From positions 1-29,140 of the forward strand of contig JANOPZ010000054.1 of NCBI GenBank assembly GCA_031422195.1: a stretch of 29,140 bases of DNA. The letters are read 5' to 3'. The position numbers were made by a program, and so were the translations under genes. Of this stretch, positions 1-7,748 are shown piece by piece (position 1 is the first letter of the stretch; each line of letters starts with the position of its first letter). Under the pieces are notes generated by a model, which had not been told where the DNA came from, made no database searches, and saw only the letters and a list, made by a program, of their open reading frames with translations. This DNA comes from JALOTE01 sp031422195. GTDB taxonomy: Bacteria; Pseudomonadota; Alphaproteobacteria; Rhizobiales; Rhizobiaceae.

Positions 1-692
1 ATCCATGCGTCCATATCAACAATGCCATCGTCCAGCAAAGCAGCAGTCGCTGCCGGCATCGCATATAGCTCCATCGTCGGAAATTGCATTTCCGCCAAAG
101 TTCCAGAGTTGGTCTGCGGACGCACCGCTGCCTCCGCCACCCACCCGGTTGCAGGGCCGGTGAGTGAGAACGGCTTTTTCAATACCGAGGCTGAAACTTG
201 CCTGACTGTCGCGATCGAGCGGATCGGTGAAATCTTTGCCAATCGTTTGCCAATATCGGCCGCTATTTCCGGTGGTACTAAAAACCCGCCGTCTGCTCCG
301 GCCGTGATGTTGTAAGCTTTTTCTTCAATTCGCATCAGGCCGCGTTCGTCCCCTTTGCGCACATAGGCATCAAAGGCGACCGCATGTTCCGGTGAAACCG
401 ATTTGCGCGTTTCGCCACCTAGTGGGAGACGCTGGCTTTTCATTACAAATGCATCAAGCGCTCGCTTTTGATCGTCGATCGCGGCGTTGATACGATCAAC
501 TTTTTCAACCGTAATCACATCTGAACCCATACGTGTTTCAAGCTGTGATAATCGATCATCATTGGCCGATTTGAATTCTTCAAAAGCATGCATGAAATCG
601 CCGAAAGCTTCGGCAACCTCGCCGCCGCCCGATTTAACTTCCAAGGATTTGGTTTCCAGCGCATGTTCATGCGCAGAATGTAAGTTTGTCAT
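1..692 (-). CDS. HK97-family major capsid protein, GTA g5 type (partial, 3' end outside window)
   Basis: This frame stays open from ATG at 692 to the left edge, giving 230 residues of a family usually near 400. The first ~100 residues are charged and helical, like the scaffold (delta) domain that the prohead protease removes in HK97 capsids. The capsid core starts around residue 128 with AGADGGFLVPPEIA, followed by the N-arm and a segment containing PATGWVAEAA, typical of phage and GTA major capsid proteins. The start lies 11 bases after the protease stop. An AGGA overlapping that stop can serve as ribosome-binding site. It would form the shell of the particle. The order terminase-portal-small protein-protease-capsid is that of the Rhodobacter capsulatus GTA cluster, so GTA is favoured over prophage, although the tail genes are not visible. 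Confidence 0.9.
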   Translation of the reverse strand, partial: MTNLHSAHEHALETKSLEVKSGGGEVAEAFGDFMHAFEEFKSANDDRLSQLETRMGSDVITVEKVDRINAAIDDQKRALDAFVMKSQRLPLGGETRKSVSPEHAVAFDAYVRKGDERGLMRIEEKAYNITAGADGGFLVPPEIAADIGKRLAKISPIRSIATVRQVSASVLKKPFSLTGPATGWVAEAAVRPQTNSGTLAEMQFPTMELYAMPAATAALLDDGIVDMDAW

Positions 693-703
693 GGTGTGTT
701 ATC

Positions 704-1393
704 CTATTGTTTGAGAATGGCTGCCGCATCGCGGATACGGGCAACAAGGCCCGCCGGTGCAGTCAGCACGTTGTTTTCTGCGGCGTCACGCCCGCGTTTC
801 AGGTTGGCATAGCCCTTGGCAATCACCCGGCGCGCCTGTGAACGCGAGAAGCCGGCATCGCGCGTTAGCCACTGTTCAAACGTCCGTATGCTGGGCAAGA
901 TGTCACCTGTCTTCACTTCGCTTACCCGCGCCTCGGGCAGCATAGGAAATGTCACAACCGAAATCTCCCAGAGATCGGCCTCGTATATGGTGCGGATACC
1001 CGCCACTTGATCTTTGCTGGCACGCACCGTTTTGAACCCAATTGAAAGGCCGTCGATTGCACCTTCACGTATTAATTCAAGCACTTCGGCGCCGCGTTTC
1101 ACACTCTGGTTAATTCGGCCTTTTACAAATAGTCCGGCGTCATCTTCGCAGATATCCAGCCAAGAGCCGATCACTTCATTGGGGTCGTGCTGAAACAACA
1201 TCCGCACCCCCTTTGCGCCCCGATGCTTCAAGGCTTTTTGAAATGCCCCCTTGGCAACCCTGTCATTGCCGAGGTCAACGCGTCCAAATAGCGAGGCATA
1301 GCCCGAAAATGTGCCGTCTTCAGTTTCAACAGAAGCGAACGGAACCTTGGCATATTTCAACACAGGAGCCATAAAGGATTTGATTTCAGTCAC
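704..1393 (-). CDS. HK97-family prohead protease, GTA g4 type
   Basis: This 229-residue protein is a head maturation protease of the S78/HK97 gp4 family, which cleaves the scaffold domain from capsid subunits during assembly. The likely triad is His69 (in FQHDPNE), Ser117 (in GLSIGF) and Glu143 (in DLWEISVV); the spacing closely matches the HK97 protease. The last ~60 residues, rich in Arg and Ala, lie beyond the catalytic fold. I chose the GTG at 1393 because it overlaps the stop of the preceding gene (GTGA) and has AAAGGA about nine bases upstream. It sits directly before the capsid gene, its expected substrate. No key residue is missing, so the protease looks active. Confidence 0.93.
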   Translation of the reverse strand: MTEIKSFMAPVLKYAKVPFASVETEDGTFSGYASLFGRVDLGNDRVAKGAFQKALKHRGAKGVRMLFQHDPNEVIGSWLDICEDDAGLFVKGRINQSVKRGAEVLELIREGAIDGLSIGFKTVRASKDQVAGIRTIYEADLWEISVVTFPMLPEARVSEVKTGDILPSIRTFEQWLTRDAGFSRSQARRVIAKGYANLKRGRDAAENNVLTAPAGLVARIRDAAAILKQ

Positions 1394-1761
1394 TGGGCTT
1401 TATCCTTTGTAAGTTGAATATGGTCATCGATTTGGGTTGACTTCTGGTCCGGCGCTGAACCGTTTTGCTCAAGCATCCGCACCAGCATTCCAAGCGCCCA
1501 CCACGATGCAAAACTGGTCGAAGCCGCACCCATCAGCACAACTTCAAAAGCTGCCGGATGAACTTCAAGCGCCATAATTTGCACAAGCTTTTCGCCAGCT
1601 GACGGGCCAAAAACCAAACCTGTAATCACGCCAACAATCAGCCTTGAAACAGCTTCATGGCGTTGCTTGGGCAAAAAATACACCAGCGAAACAGAAGAGC
1701 CGGCAATGGCTCCGACTCCGCGTGCCGTCCATTCGGCCAACGTTGTTGTCCATTCAGACAT
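1390..1761 (-). CDS. Small membrane protein at GTA g3.5 position
   Basis: The 123-residue product lies between portal and protease, where GTA clusters carry a short poorly characterised gene. It has two hydrophobic stretches. One, around residues 17-52, contains a glycine-rich segment and FLPKQRHEAVSR; the other covers about residues 70-95 (FEVVLMGAASTSFASWWALG). The C-terminal tail is polar. The sequence resembles, from memory, small membrane proteins annotated as DUF6107 in rhizobia, but I cannot confirm the family. It overlaps the portal gene by eight bases and the protease gene by four, so it is probably translationally coupled to both. Its function is unknown; a holin-like or assembly role is possible but not shown. 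Confidence 0.8.
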   Translation of the reverse strand: MSEWTTTLAEWTARGVGAIAGSSVSLVYFLPKQRHEAVSRLIVGVITGLVFGPSAGEKLVQIMALEVHPAAFEVVLMGAASTSFASWWALGMLVRMLEQNGSAPDQKSTQIDDHIQLTKDKAQ

Positions 1762-2983
1762 TCTCTGATTTTCCTTTGTTTTTTAGTGGTATTTTACGTG
1801 GGCCATAGCCGAGCGCCTCGCGTTTTTCATCGTCCGTTAGAAAGGTTGCCGCAGTCAGCCTTGCCCATAGCAAATCGCGTTCCTCGGTTAATCCTTCAAT
1901 CCGGTCCGTGTCGTGCTCAAGCCTTAAGCTTTCGCCGAAATGTGGAGCCAAAGCTTGCGTCAATTCACCTGCCAGTCGTTTGATCAACGGCAATATCGTC
2001 AATCGATAGAATGCACGGTTGGCTTCAACATAATTTGAGTAAGTGTTATCGCCCGGTATGCCGAGCATCATGGGTGGAACGCCAAAGGCCAGCGCAATTT
2101 CCCGCGCCGCTGAATGCTTTGCCTCAAGGAAGTCCATATCCTTCGGCGTCAATGACATTGGCTTCCAATCAAGCCCGCCTTCTAAAAGCAATGGTCGCCC
2201 CGCGCGCGTCGCTCCAGTATAGCCTTCTTCAAGTTCGGTTTTAAGCCGCTCATATTGGTCGTCGGTCAAATTTCCGCCGTCGGCAGGCGCATAAATCAAT
2301 GCGCCGGAAGGGCGTGCAGAATTATCGAGTAAAGCTTTGTTCCAACTTGCCGCGGCATTATGCGTTTCAAGCGCCATTTGCGCTGCGCACAACGGGGCAA
2401 AGCCACTCAAATCGTCAAGCGGGTGGAACATCTTGATATGAATTATCCCGCTCGCATTATCGCGGGACAACGGCGCTAAAACCCGCTTTTGAGATCCGGC
2501 ATTATATTCAAAAGCTTCTGCCCAGCCATCATCTCCGACAATCACGCTCATCCTGTCGGGACGAAGCAAATGTAAACTTTGGTCAATACCGGGCGTATTG
2601 TTGAACTGAATAAACACGTTGCCAGAAATCAACAGGTAACCAAACAAAGCCTCAAAAAAAGGTGCACTAGCTTCCGTAGAATTGGGATGTTTTATCAAAT
2701 CCAGCAGCGGATGCTGACTGCATTCTTCACGGACGTTATAAAGCAGCCATGGCACTGCTGACGCCGTTTCAGAAATAAGCCTGATTGCCCGAAATACGAT
2801 TGGGTTCCGGGTGTATCCCTCGCGTGCGAGCGTGGCATAATTTTGCGGTGACCAGCGCGCCTGCCCTAACGAATGCAGCGTAAACCCGCTTGTTCCATAT
2901 GCAGTTTTTGTTACTTGCGGGATGTTTGCAGGCATAGGTTTTTCTGCGGCGCGGGTGCGCCGCCACGGCAATGATAGTTTCAT
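1754..2983 (-). CDS. Phage portal protein, HK97 gp3 family, GTA g3 type
   Basis: This 409-residue protein is a portal: a dodecameric ring at one capsid vertex through which DNA is packaged and the tail attaches. Recognisable portal features are the N-terminal ARWSPQNYATLAREGYTRNP region, the FRAIRLISETASAVPW helix and the conserved MMLGIPGDNTYSNYVEANRAFY segment near residues 300-325. Length is normal for the HK97 family. An AAGGAA sequence lies about six bases before the ATG, in the 15-base gap after the terminase stop. The gene overlaps the following small membrane-protein gene by eight bases. Nothing suggests decay. Confidence 0.94.
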   Translation of the reverse strand: MKLSLPWRRTRAAEKPMPANIPQVTKTAYGTSGFTLHSLGQARWSPQNYATLAREGYTRNPIVFRAIRLISETASAVPWLLYNVREECSQHPLLDLIKHPNSTEASAPFFEALFGYLLISGNVFIQFNNTPGIDQSLHLLRPDRMSVIVGDDGWAEAFEYNAGSQKRVLAPLSRDNASGIIHIKMFHPLDDLSGFAPLCAAQMALETHNAAASWNKALLDNSARPSGALIYAPADGGNLTDDQYERLKTELEEGYTGATRAGRPLLLEGGLDWKPMSLTPKDMDFLEAKHSAAREIALAFGVPPMMLGIPGDNTYSNYVEANRAFYRLTILPLIKRLAGELTQALAPHFGESLRLEHDTDRIEGLTEERDLLWARLTAATFLTDDEKREALGYGPRKIPLKNKGKSENV

Positions 2984-2998
2984 TGGATGTTCCTTGTT

Positions 2999-4255
2999 TT
3001 AACCCAGCTGCCGCACTTTAGGTGCGCTACGCCGTTCCAGCATTAGTTCTGTCAGCGCCCATACCAGCGCATCCACTCTGTCAGGTGATCGCCCGTTGGA
3101 CAGTCCGCCCGACGTAAAATCACACATTTCATCTTCAAGTGCCGCAAACCGTGCCGCGTGTTTTATGCGGCCCTGTTCGTAAAGCGCGGCAATAGGTTCG
3201 GCCCGAAGTGCTTTGCCTCGCGTTGCTCTTACAGCTTTAACTGGCAAGTTATGGTCGAGTGACCGCAAAACTCCGGTCACCAAATCACCGCCTTGGTTGA
3301 CTTCAATTAAAATCATATCCGCATCGTGGGCTTCATAAAGCGCAGCCACCCGCGCTCCCCATTTTGCCGGTGGCGCAGGCGCAAAACTAGCGTCTTCCAG
3401 CACCCAACCAACACCGTCTTTGTCAATGCCAGCAACGACAATACCGCAAGCATCAGATCGTGCAGTCGAAGTCACAGGCGGATCAACCGCGACCACGACG
3501 CGTTGCAATTGTGGCACTGTGCTTGCAAAACAGGGGTCAAGGATTGTCCTGGTCCAAAGTGCGCCATCGCGGTCTTCGATCAGTTCGCCGTCCAATTCCT
3601 GGCGCCCAAGCCGTGATCCGGCATAGCGTTTCTCAATCATGGCCATAAACCCAAGTGCAAGATTTTCGGCATTGTCTTTGGTGCGCATTTTTGAAACTGT
3701 AAAAGCTGGGTCAGCCAGCAATTTTTTGATCAATGCTGTCGGTTTCGGTGTCGTTGTCATCAATTGGCGCGGCCAATCACCCAGCCGCAAGCCAAACTGC
3801 AACATGTCAAAAGTCGCGATATCGTACTGCCACTTAGACGCTTCATCGCACCAAGCTGCTTCAAATTGAGGCCCGCGCAAACTGTCTGGGTCTTCAGCAG
3901 AAAATAGCATTGCAACTGCGCCATTGGGCCAAACAACGCGCCGTCGCGAAATTTCAAACTTTGGCCGATTTCCGCGATGGGCCGCTGCCAAAATGCCGGA
4001 CGGCCCTTCAACCATCACATCGCGCACATCAGCCATCGTTTCACCGACCAGAGCAATTTGGCCAATCCGTGATGTAGAAAACACAGGTAAGCCGCGCACC
4101 AAAGCGTTGATCCACTCGGCCCCTGCACGTGTTTTACCTGAACCGCGCCCGCCTATCAGCAACCAGCCATTCCAATCACCGCGTGGTGGCAATTGCTCTA
4201 AGCGCCCGCGAAGCAACCATTCACGGCAGGCCGCTTCAATTTGCTCCGGTTTCAA
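2999..4255 (-). CDS. Terminase large subunit, GTA g2 type
   Basis: This is the packaging motor: an ATPase that pumps DNA into the prohead and a nuclease that cuts it. Numbered from TTG at 4255 (418 residues), the Walker A motif GGRGSGKT ends near residue 42, the Walker B acidic pair is Asp137-Glu138 (WCDEAS), and the RNase H-like nuclease starts at VVAVDPP with Asp258. A further acidic residue lies in SPDRVDAL near the C-terminus. The start is uncertain. The frame is open up to an ATG at 4372, but that would lie about 137 bases inside the preceding gene. TTG at 4255 (GAAAG upstream) or TTG at 4303 gives N-termini closer to GTA terminases, which as I recall begin some 25-50 residues before the GDW motif. 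All catalytic motifs are intact. Confidence 0.93.
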   Translation of the reverse strand: MKPEQIEAACREWLLRGRLEQLPPRGDWNGWLLIGGRGSGKTRAGAEWINALVRGLPVFSTSRIGQIALVGETMADVRDVMVEGPSGILAAAHRGNRPKFEISRRRVVWPNGAVAMLFSAEDPDSLRGPQFEAAWCDEASKWQYDIATFDMLQFGLRLGDWPRQLMTTTPKPTALIKKLLADPAFTVSKMRTKDNAENLALGFMAMIEKRYAGSRLGRQELDGELIEDRDGALWTRTILDPCFASTVPQLQRVVVAVDPPVTSTARSDACGIVVAGIDKDGVGWVLEDASFAPAPPAKWGARVAALYEAHDADMILIEVNQGGDLVTGVLRSLDHNLPVKAVRATRGKALRAEPIAALYEQGRIKHAARFAALEDEMCDFTSGGLSNGRSPDRVDALVWALTELMLERRSAPKVRQLG

Positions 4256-4748
4256 ATTGGCTTTCGACCAGCTTTTTTGCGTAAGCTTGGGCCAAATCTT
4301 CAATGCGCTGGTCAATGGCTGCAAAGGCGGTTGTAACCTCAGTCTCATCATGCGCCAGCTCCATTTCATCACTCAAATCAGAAATTGCGGCCTTCAAACG
4401 ATCGATTGCTTTTAGCAAAGACGTAATACCATCAAGCCTTGTTTTAGCCAGCAATGCGTCTTCGTCTGGCTCATCCATCAGCGCCAAAACGCGGTCAGAT
4501 AAAAAACTGAGACGACGCCGCATCACCGTGGCCTCTTGAATTGGTATCCAGTTTTCTTGCGCCGCCAAATCTTTAAGTTCGTCGATCAAGCGGTTTGATA
4601 TAAGCGCAAGCCTTTCTAGAGTGGGCCTTGCACCCTCAAATAATTGTCGTATCGCTTTGTTTTGTTGCGCAATTAAAGGCGTTTGGGGTTTGGTTTTAGC
4701 GATAATATTTTTGGCCAAAAGTTCGCGCTCCTTCACCAGGAAAGGCAT
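4236..4748 (-). CDS. Uncharacterised helical protein, possible GTA g1 / small terminase
   Basis: This 170-residue, strongly charged, apparently all-helical protein starts the GTA-like cluster and overlaps the terminase gene by about 20 bases. I do not recognise a family. Its position matches g1 of the Rhodobacter capsulatus GTA, which encodes the small terminase, a DNA-recognition ring subunit, but this protein is longer than that one. Leu/Ile/Ala heptad-like spacing between about residues 90 and 160 suggests coiled-coil or helix-bundle packing. Low-quality alternatives are a GTG at codon 5 and a TTG at codon 11, the latter preceded by AAGGAG at nine bases. The ATG start has AAGG about eight bases upstream, but inside a leader hairpin. 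Real coding is likely because of the promoter and operon position. Confidence 0.68.
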   Translation of the reverse strand: MPFLVKERELLAKNIIAKTKPQTPLIAQQNKAIRQLFEGARPTLERLALISNRLIDELKDLAAQENWIPIQEATVMRRRLSFLSDRVLALMDEPDEDALLAKTRLDGITSLLKAIDRLKAAISDLSDEMELAHDETEVTTAFAAIDQRIEDLAQAYAKKLVESQFETGAN

Positions 4749-4753
4749 TAATC

Positions 4754-4781
4754 AGCCTTGGCAAAAGCAAATGCCAAAGCT
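4754..4781 (-). promoter_or_regulatory. Leader stem-loop covering the ribosome-binding site of the first GTA-cluster gene
   Basis: Read on the minus strand, AGCTTTGGCA (4781-4772) pairs with TGCCAAGGCT (4763-4754) across an eight-base loop. This gives a ten-base-pair stem with one G-U pair. The stem ends five bases before the ATG at 4748, and its 3' arm contains AAGG, the only Shine-Dalgarno-like sequence at a suitable distance. The folded leader should therefore restrict translation of the 170-residue gene and perhaps of coupled genes downstream. There is no U-run, so it is not a terminator. Regulation is inferred from structure only. Confidence 0.5.
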
Positions 4782-4831
4782 GGTCAACAGCGCCGCCGCG
4801 GTGCAACATACAGATTTTTGATGATGACAGA

Positions 4832-4860
4832 CTTATACAAAATGACCGGTGCGCTGTCAA
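4832..4860 (-). promoter_or_regulatory. Near-consensus sigma70 promoter for the GTA-like cluster
   Basis: On the minus strand TTGACA (4860-4855) and TATAAG (4837-4832) are separated by exactly 17 bases, a full -35 match and a 5/6 -10 match. Transcription would start near 4825 and leave a leader of roughly 75 bases before the ATG at 4748. It points toward the phage-type genes and away from the penicillin-binding protein gene. I see no equally good promoter for the plus-strand gene in 4749-4993. Confidence 0.65.
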
Positions 4861-4993
4861 GGGTTTGTTCTACTTTTGTTCTCTTTTTTCAAATACCTTG
4901 AATCTATCGCAATTTGCAGCCAAAACGATTTCGGAACTTACCGATGTGCATCAAAAATTGAGCGAAATACCGACACCCCGTCAGCGCAGTGAT

Positions 4994-7129
4994 ATGAAAC
5001 GCACCTCACGTTTTATTGCTTTTGATGCTTGGCTAGATTCGTTTTTATACGAGTCGCGTTTTGCATTTGCCAACCTTTGGGAAACCGTCACAATTTTCTC
5101 CCGCCGGTTTCACGTATCAGGCTGGAAGCGGTGGTTGGTTGAATTCTTGGGCGAAGGACTAACACTGGGCGTTGCCGGCTTTATTCTTATGCTTGGGCTT
5201 GCCCTACCTGCTTTCAAAGAGACAAAAGGCGATTGGTTAAAGCAAGACCAGATTGCCGTCACTTTTCTTGACCGATTTGGCAATGAGATCGGGCGCCGGG
5301 GAATTATCAAGCGAGAGTCCGTGCCTGTTGCCGAAATGCCATCCAACGTTATCAACGCAGTACTGGCCACAGAAGACCGTCGGTTTTTTAGTCACATCGG
5401 TATAGATTTTCTTGGCCTTGTTCGTGCGATGACAGAAAACGCGCGCGCTGGCGACGTTGTTCAGGGTGGCTCAACATTAACCCAACAGTTGGCAAAAAAT
5501 ATTTTTTTAACCAATGAACGTACGGTTACGCGCAAAATTAACGAGGCTTTTTTAGCTCTTTGGCTAGAAGCCAATCTTACCAAATCTCAAATCATGCAAC
5601 TGTATCTTGACCGCGCTTACATGGGCGGCGGCACCTTCGGTATCACTGCTGCTTCAGATTTCTATTTTGGCAAAAGCATTAAAGACGTCACGTTGGCTGA
5701 GGCAGCCATGCTCGCGGGCCTGTTTAAGGCGCCTGCAAAATATGCGCCCCACATTAACCTGCCCGCGGCTCGTGCGCGCGCCAACGAGGTTCTCAATAAC
5801 ATTGTCGAAGCCGCCTTTATGACAGATGGTCAAGTTCTTTCTGCTCGGCGTCAACCAGCAAGTGTTGTCGACAGTGATCGTGCCAAAGCGCCCGACTATT
5901 ATTTAGACTGGGCATTTGAAGAGGTAAAAGCACTGGCGCCAAAATTTAATGCGCAAAGCTTTACTGTCAAAACAACACTTGATCCGGGCATTCAAGAAGC
6001 GGCTGAAGAAGCAGTCGAATATTATTTGCGCCAGTTTGGTACTGAATATGATGTCGATCAGGCGGCTGTAGTTATTATGGACACCAATGGGGCCGTTCGC
6101 GCAATTGTCGGCGGCCGCGATTATGGCCGAAGCCAATTCAACCGCGCGACACGTGGCCAACGCTCTACCGGATCATCCTTCAAACCCTATGTCTATGCGA
6201 CAGCCTTAGAGTCAGGCATGACGCCGGAGACTGTGGTCTCAGACAGCCCATTTTCTTGGGGCGACTGGTCCCCAAAAAATTATGCCGGTGCCTACTCTGG
6301 CCGCATAACTTTAACCACCGCCTTGGTTAAATCGGTGAACATCATTCCGGCGCGCCTTGGTCGCGAGTTGGGCATAAAACGAATTACAGAAATGACGCGG
6401 TCTATGGGTATTACATCACCACTGGATACCTACCCCCCTATGGTCCTTGGCACGTCTGGTTTATCGGTCATTGAGCAAGCCACTTCTTACAATCTGTTTG
6501 CCAATGGAGGTTATCTTGGCACTCGTCACGGCATTGATCAGATGTTCGGCCCCGGCGGAGAACTGCACTATCAATTTGACCGCGACGCTGCGCCATTTAC
6601 TAAAGTCTTAAAAGACACAACCGTCCAAGGCATGAACCAGATTTTGTCGCAAGTTCCAATTTGGGGCACGGCACGTCGCGCTGCGTTGGACGGTATTTTG
6701 AGCGCCGGCAAAACCGGCACCACTCAGGATTATCGCGATGCTTGGTACATTGGGTACACAGGTAATTTCACCATGGCTGTCTGGGCTGGAAAAGATGATT
6801 ATAGCGTTACCAACAGAATGACCGGCGGGTCACTTCCGGCCATGATTTGGAAGCGGGCTATGACTTTTGCGCATCGTGATGTTGAACTTAAATCAATTCC
6901 TTTCCTTGAAGATGCCGTTGCCCCGGTTGCTGCGGTCAAAAAAACCGATGAAAAAGCAATCGAACCTGATGGATTTGTTTCGACCGTTAAGCGTCAGAAG
7001 CCAATGCCGGTTTTGATGCGGGAAGCCTTGATCAACTTACAAAAACGTTTTGATACAGCTCCAGCCTTAAAGGCTCAGCAAAGGCCAACAGCGCGTCTCG
7101 ACGCATCAGCTGTTCAAGTTTTACAATAG
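4994..7129 (+). CDS. Class A penicillin-binding protein 1A (bifunctional transglycosylase/transpeptidase)
   Basis: This 711-residue enzyme polymerises lipid II glycan strands and cross-links peptidoglycan in the periplasm. A cytoplasmic N-terminus of about 60 residues is followed by one membrane anchor (around residues 60-78, LTLGVAGFILMLGLALP). The glycosyltransferase 51 domain has the catalytic Glu127 in TEDRRFF and the GGSTLTQQLAKN motif. The transpeptidase domain has the active serine in Ser394-Ser-Phe-Lys397, Ser447-Val-Asn449 and Lys573-Thr-Gly575. Both activities look intact. The open frame extends upstream to TTG at 4865, but ATG at 4994 gives the usual short cytoplasmic start; no strong Shine-Dalgarno is seen at either. 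A low-complexity basic tail of about 70 residues closes the protein. The gene is divergent from the GTA-like cluster. Confidence 0.95.
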   Translation: MKRTSRFIAFDAWLDSFLYESRFAFANLWETVTIFSRRFHVSGWKRWLVEFLGEGLTLGVAGFILMLGLALPAFKETKGDWLKQDQIAVTFLDRFGNEIGRRGIIKRESVPVAEMPSNVINAVLATEDRRFFSHIGIDFLGLVRAMTENARAGDVVQGGSTLTQQLAKNIFLTNERTVTRKINEAFLALWLEANLTKSQIMQLYLDRAYMGGGTFGITAASDFYFGKSIKDVTLAEAAMLAGLFKAPAKYAPHINLPAARARANEVLNNIVEAAFMTDGQVLSARRQPASVVDSDRAKAPDYYLDWAFEEVKALAPKFNAQSFTVKTTLDPGIQEAAEEAVEYYLRQFGTEYDVDQAAVVIMDTNGAVRAIVGGRDYGRSQFNRATRGQRSTGSSFKPYVYATALESGMTPETVVSDSPFSWGDWSPKNYAGAYSGRITLTTALVKSVNIIPARLGRELGIKRITEMTRSMGITSPLDTYPPMVLGTSGLSVIEQATSYNLFANGGYLGTRHGIDQMFGPGGELHYQFDRDAAPFTKVLKDTTVQGMNQILSQVPIWGTARRAALDGILSAGKTGTTQDYRDAWYIGYTGNFTMAVWAGKDDYSVTNRMTGGSLPAMIWKRAMTFAHRDVELKSIPFLEDAVAPVAAVKKTDEKAIEPDGFVSTVKRQKPMPVLMREALINLQKRFDTAPALKAQQRPTARLDASAVQVLQ

Positions 7130-7166
7130 TGCGTTGGTGCTACGTAATATCCAGCGGTCATGTTCA

Positions 7167-7748
7167 ATGAGCCGGGCAGTCATAATTGTCTTGGCATTAA
7201 TTGCCGCTTTTGCAGCAGGCACTTCTTCAGCTTCTTACTTAGTATCAAATTGGTTAAACCTTGCTGGGCAACACTCGGGTCCTTGGCAACGTCTCACCAC
7301 TCTGGGAGCTACAAACACAGATCCATATTCGCGCGTATTCCAACATATGTCGCGCCAATTGCCGATGAGCAACGCCGAAGGTCGCGTTTACGTCGCACGT
7401 TATGACGACGACAACCAACCGCTGGATCCCAAATGCAGTTACAGTATCGAAGGCGACATCCCTGCAGCGCGGCTTTTCACACTGCGGGCCGAAACGATCG
7501 ACGGGCAATTGATAATTGCTCAAGCGCCATTTCAAAGCGCCATTCATTCAGATCAGATGCTGTTTATCGGCACCCGTTTTGCTGTCAGTGTGAGTGCTCT
7601 GACCCAGCCCAATAATTGGCTGGCTCTGAAAACCACCGAACCCTTTAAGTTGATCCTCTCTTATTATGACGTTGCTGTGATCAACCATGATACCGGCAAC
7701 TCAACCAGCCTTCCGCGTGTTAAAAAAGGAAGCTGCACCAATGTTTAA
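7167..7748 (+). CDS. DUF1214-domain membrane-anchored protein
   Basis: This 193-residue protein has one N-terminal membrane segment or uncleaved signal (VIIVLALIAAFAAGTSSAS) and an exported beta-rich domain. The stretch around SNAEGRVYVARYDDDNQPLDPKCSY and the C-terminal NWLALKTTEPFKLILSYYDV part fit DUF1214, which is often found in larger DUF1254/DUF1214 proteins. The next gene is the matching DUF1254 protein, and the two overlap by eight bases, so they are probably made together. The biochemical role is unknown. I use ATG at 7167, which puts the hydrophobic segment at the N-terminus; the upstream TTG at 7134 is less likely. It lies 37 bases after the penicillin-binding protein gene and could be co-transcribed with it. 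Confidence 0.8.
   Translation: MSRAVIIVLALIAAFAAGTSSASYLVSNWLNLAGQHSGPWQRLTTLGATNTDPYSRVFQHMSRQLPMSNAEGRVYVARYDDDNQPLDPKCSYSIEGDIPAARLFTLRAETIDGQLIIAQAPFQSAIHSDQMLFIGTRFAVSVSALTQPNNWLALKTTEPFKLILSYYDVAVINHDTGNSTSLPRVKKGSCTNV

Noticed and set aside
22..315. Open frame of 97 codons on the plus strand opposite the capsid gene.
   Set aside because: It is the reverse strand of a clear HK97 capsid gene and resembles no protein.
4256..4372. Upstream extension of the terminase to ATG at 4372.
   Set aside because: It would overlap the preceding gene by about 137 bases, and the extra residues (rich in Met, Trp, Arg, Gln, Pro) read as an out-of-frame shadow of that gene.
4865..4993. TTG start at 4865 for the penicillin-binding protein.
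   Set aside because: No Shine-Dalgarno, and the added 43 residues are unlike the family's cytoplasmic N-terminus; ATG at 4994 is more natural.
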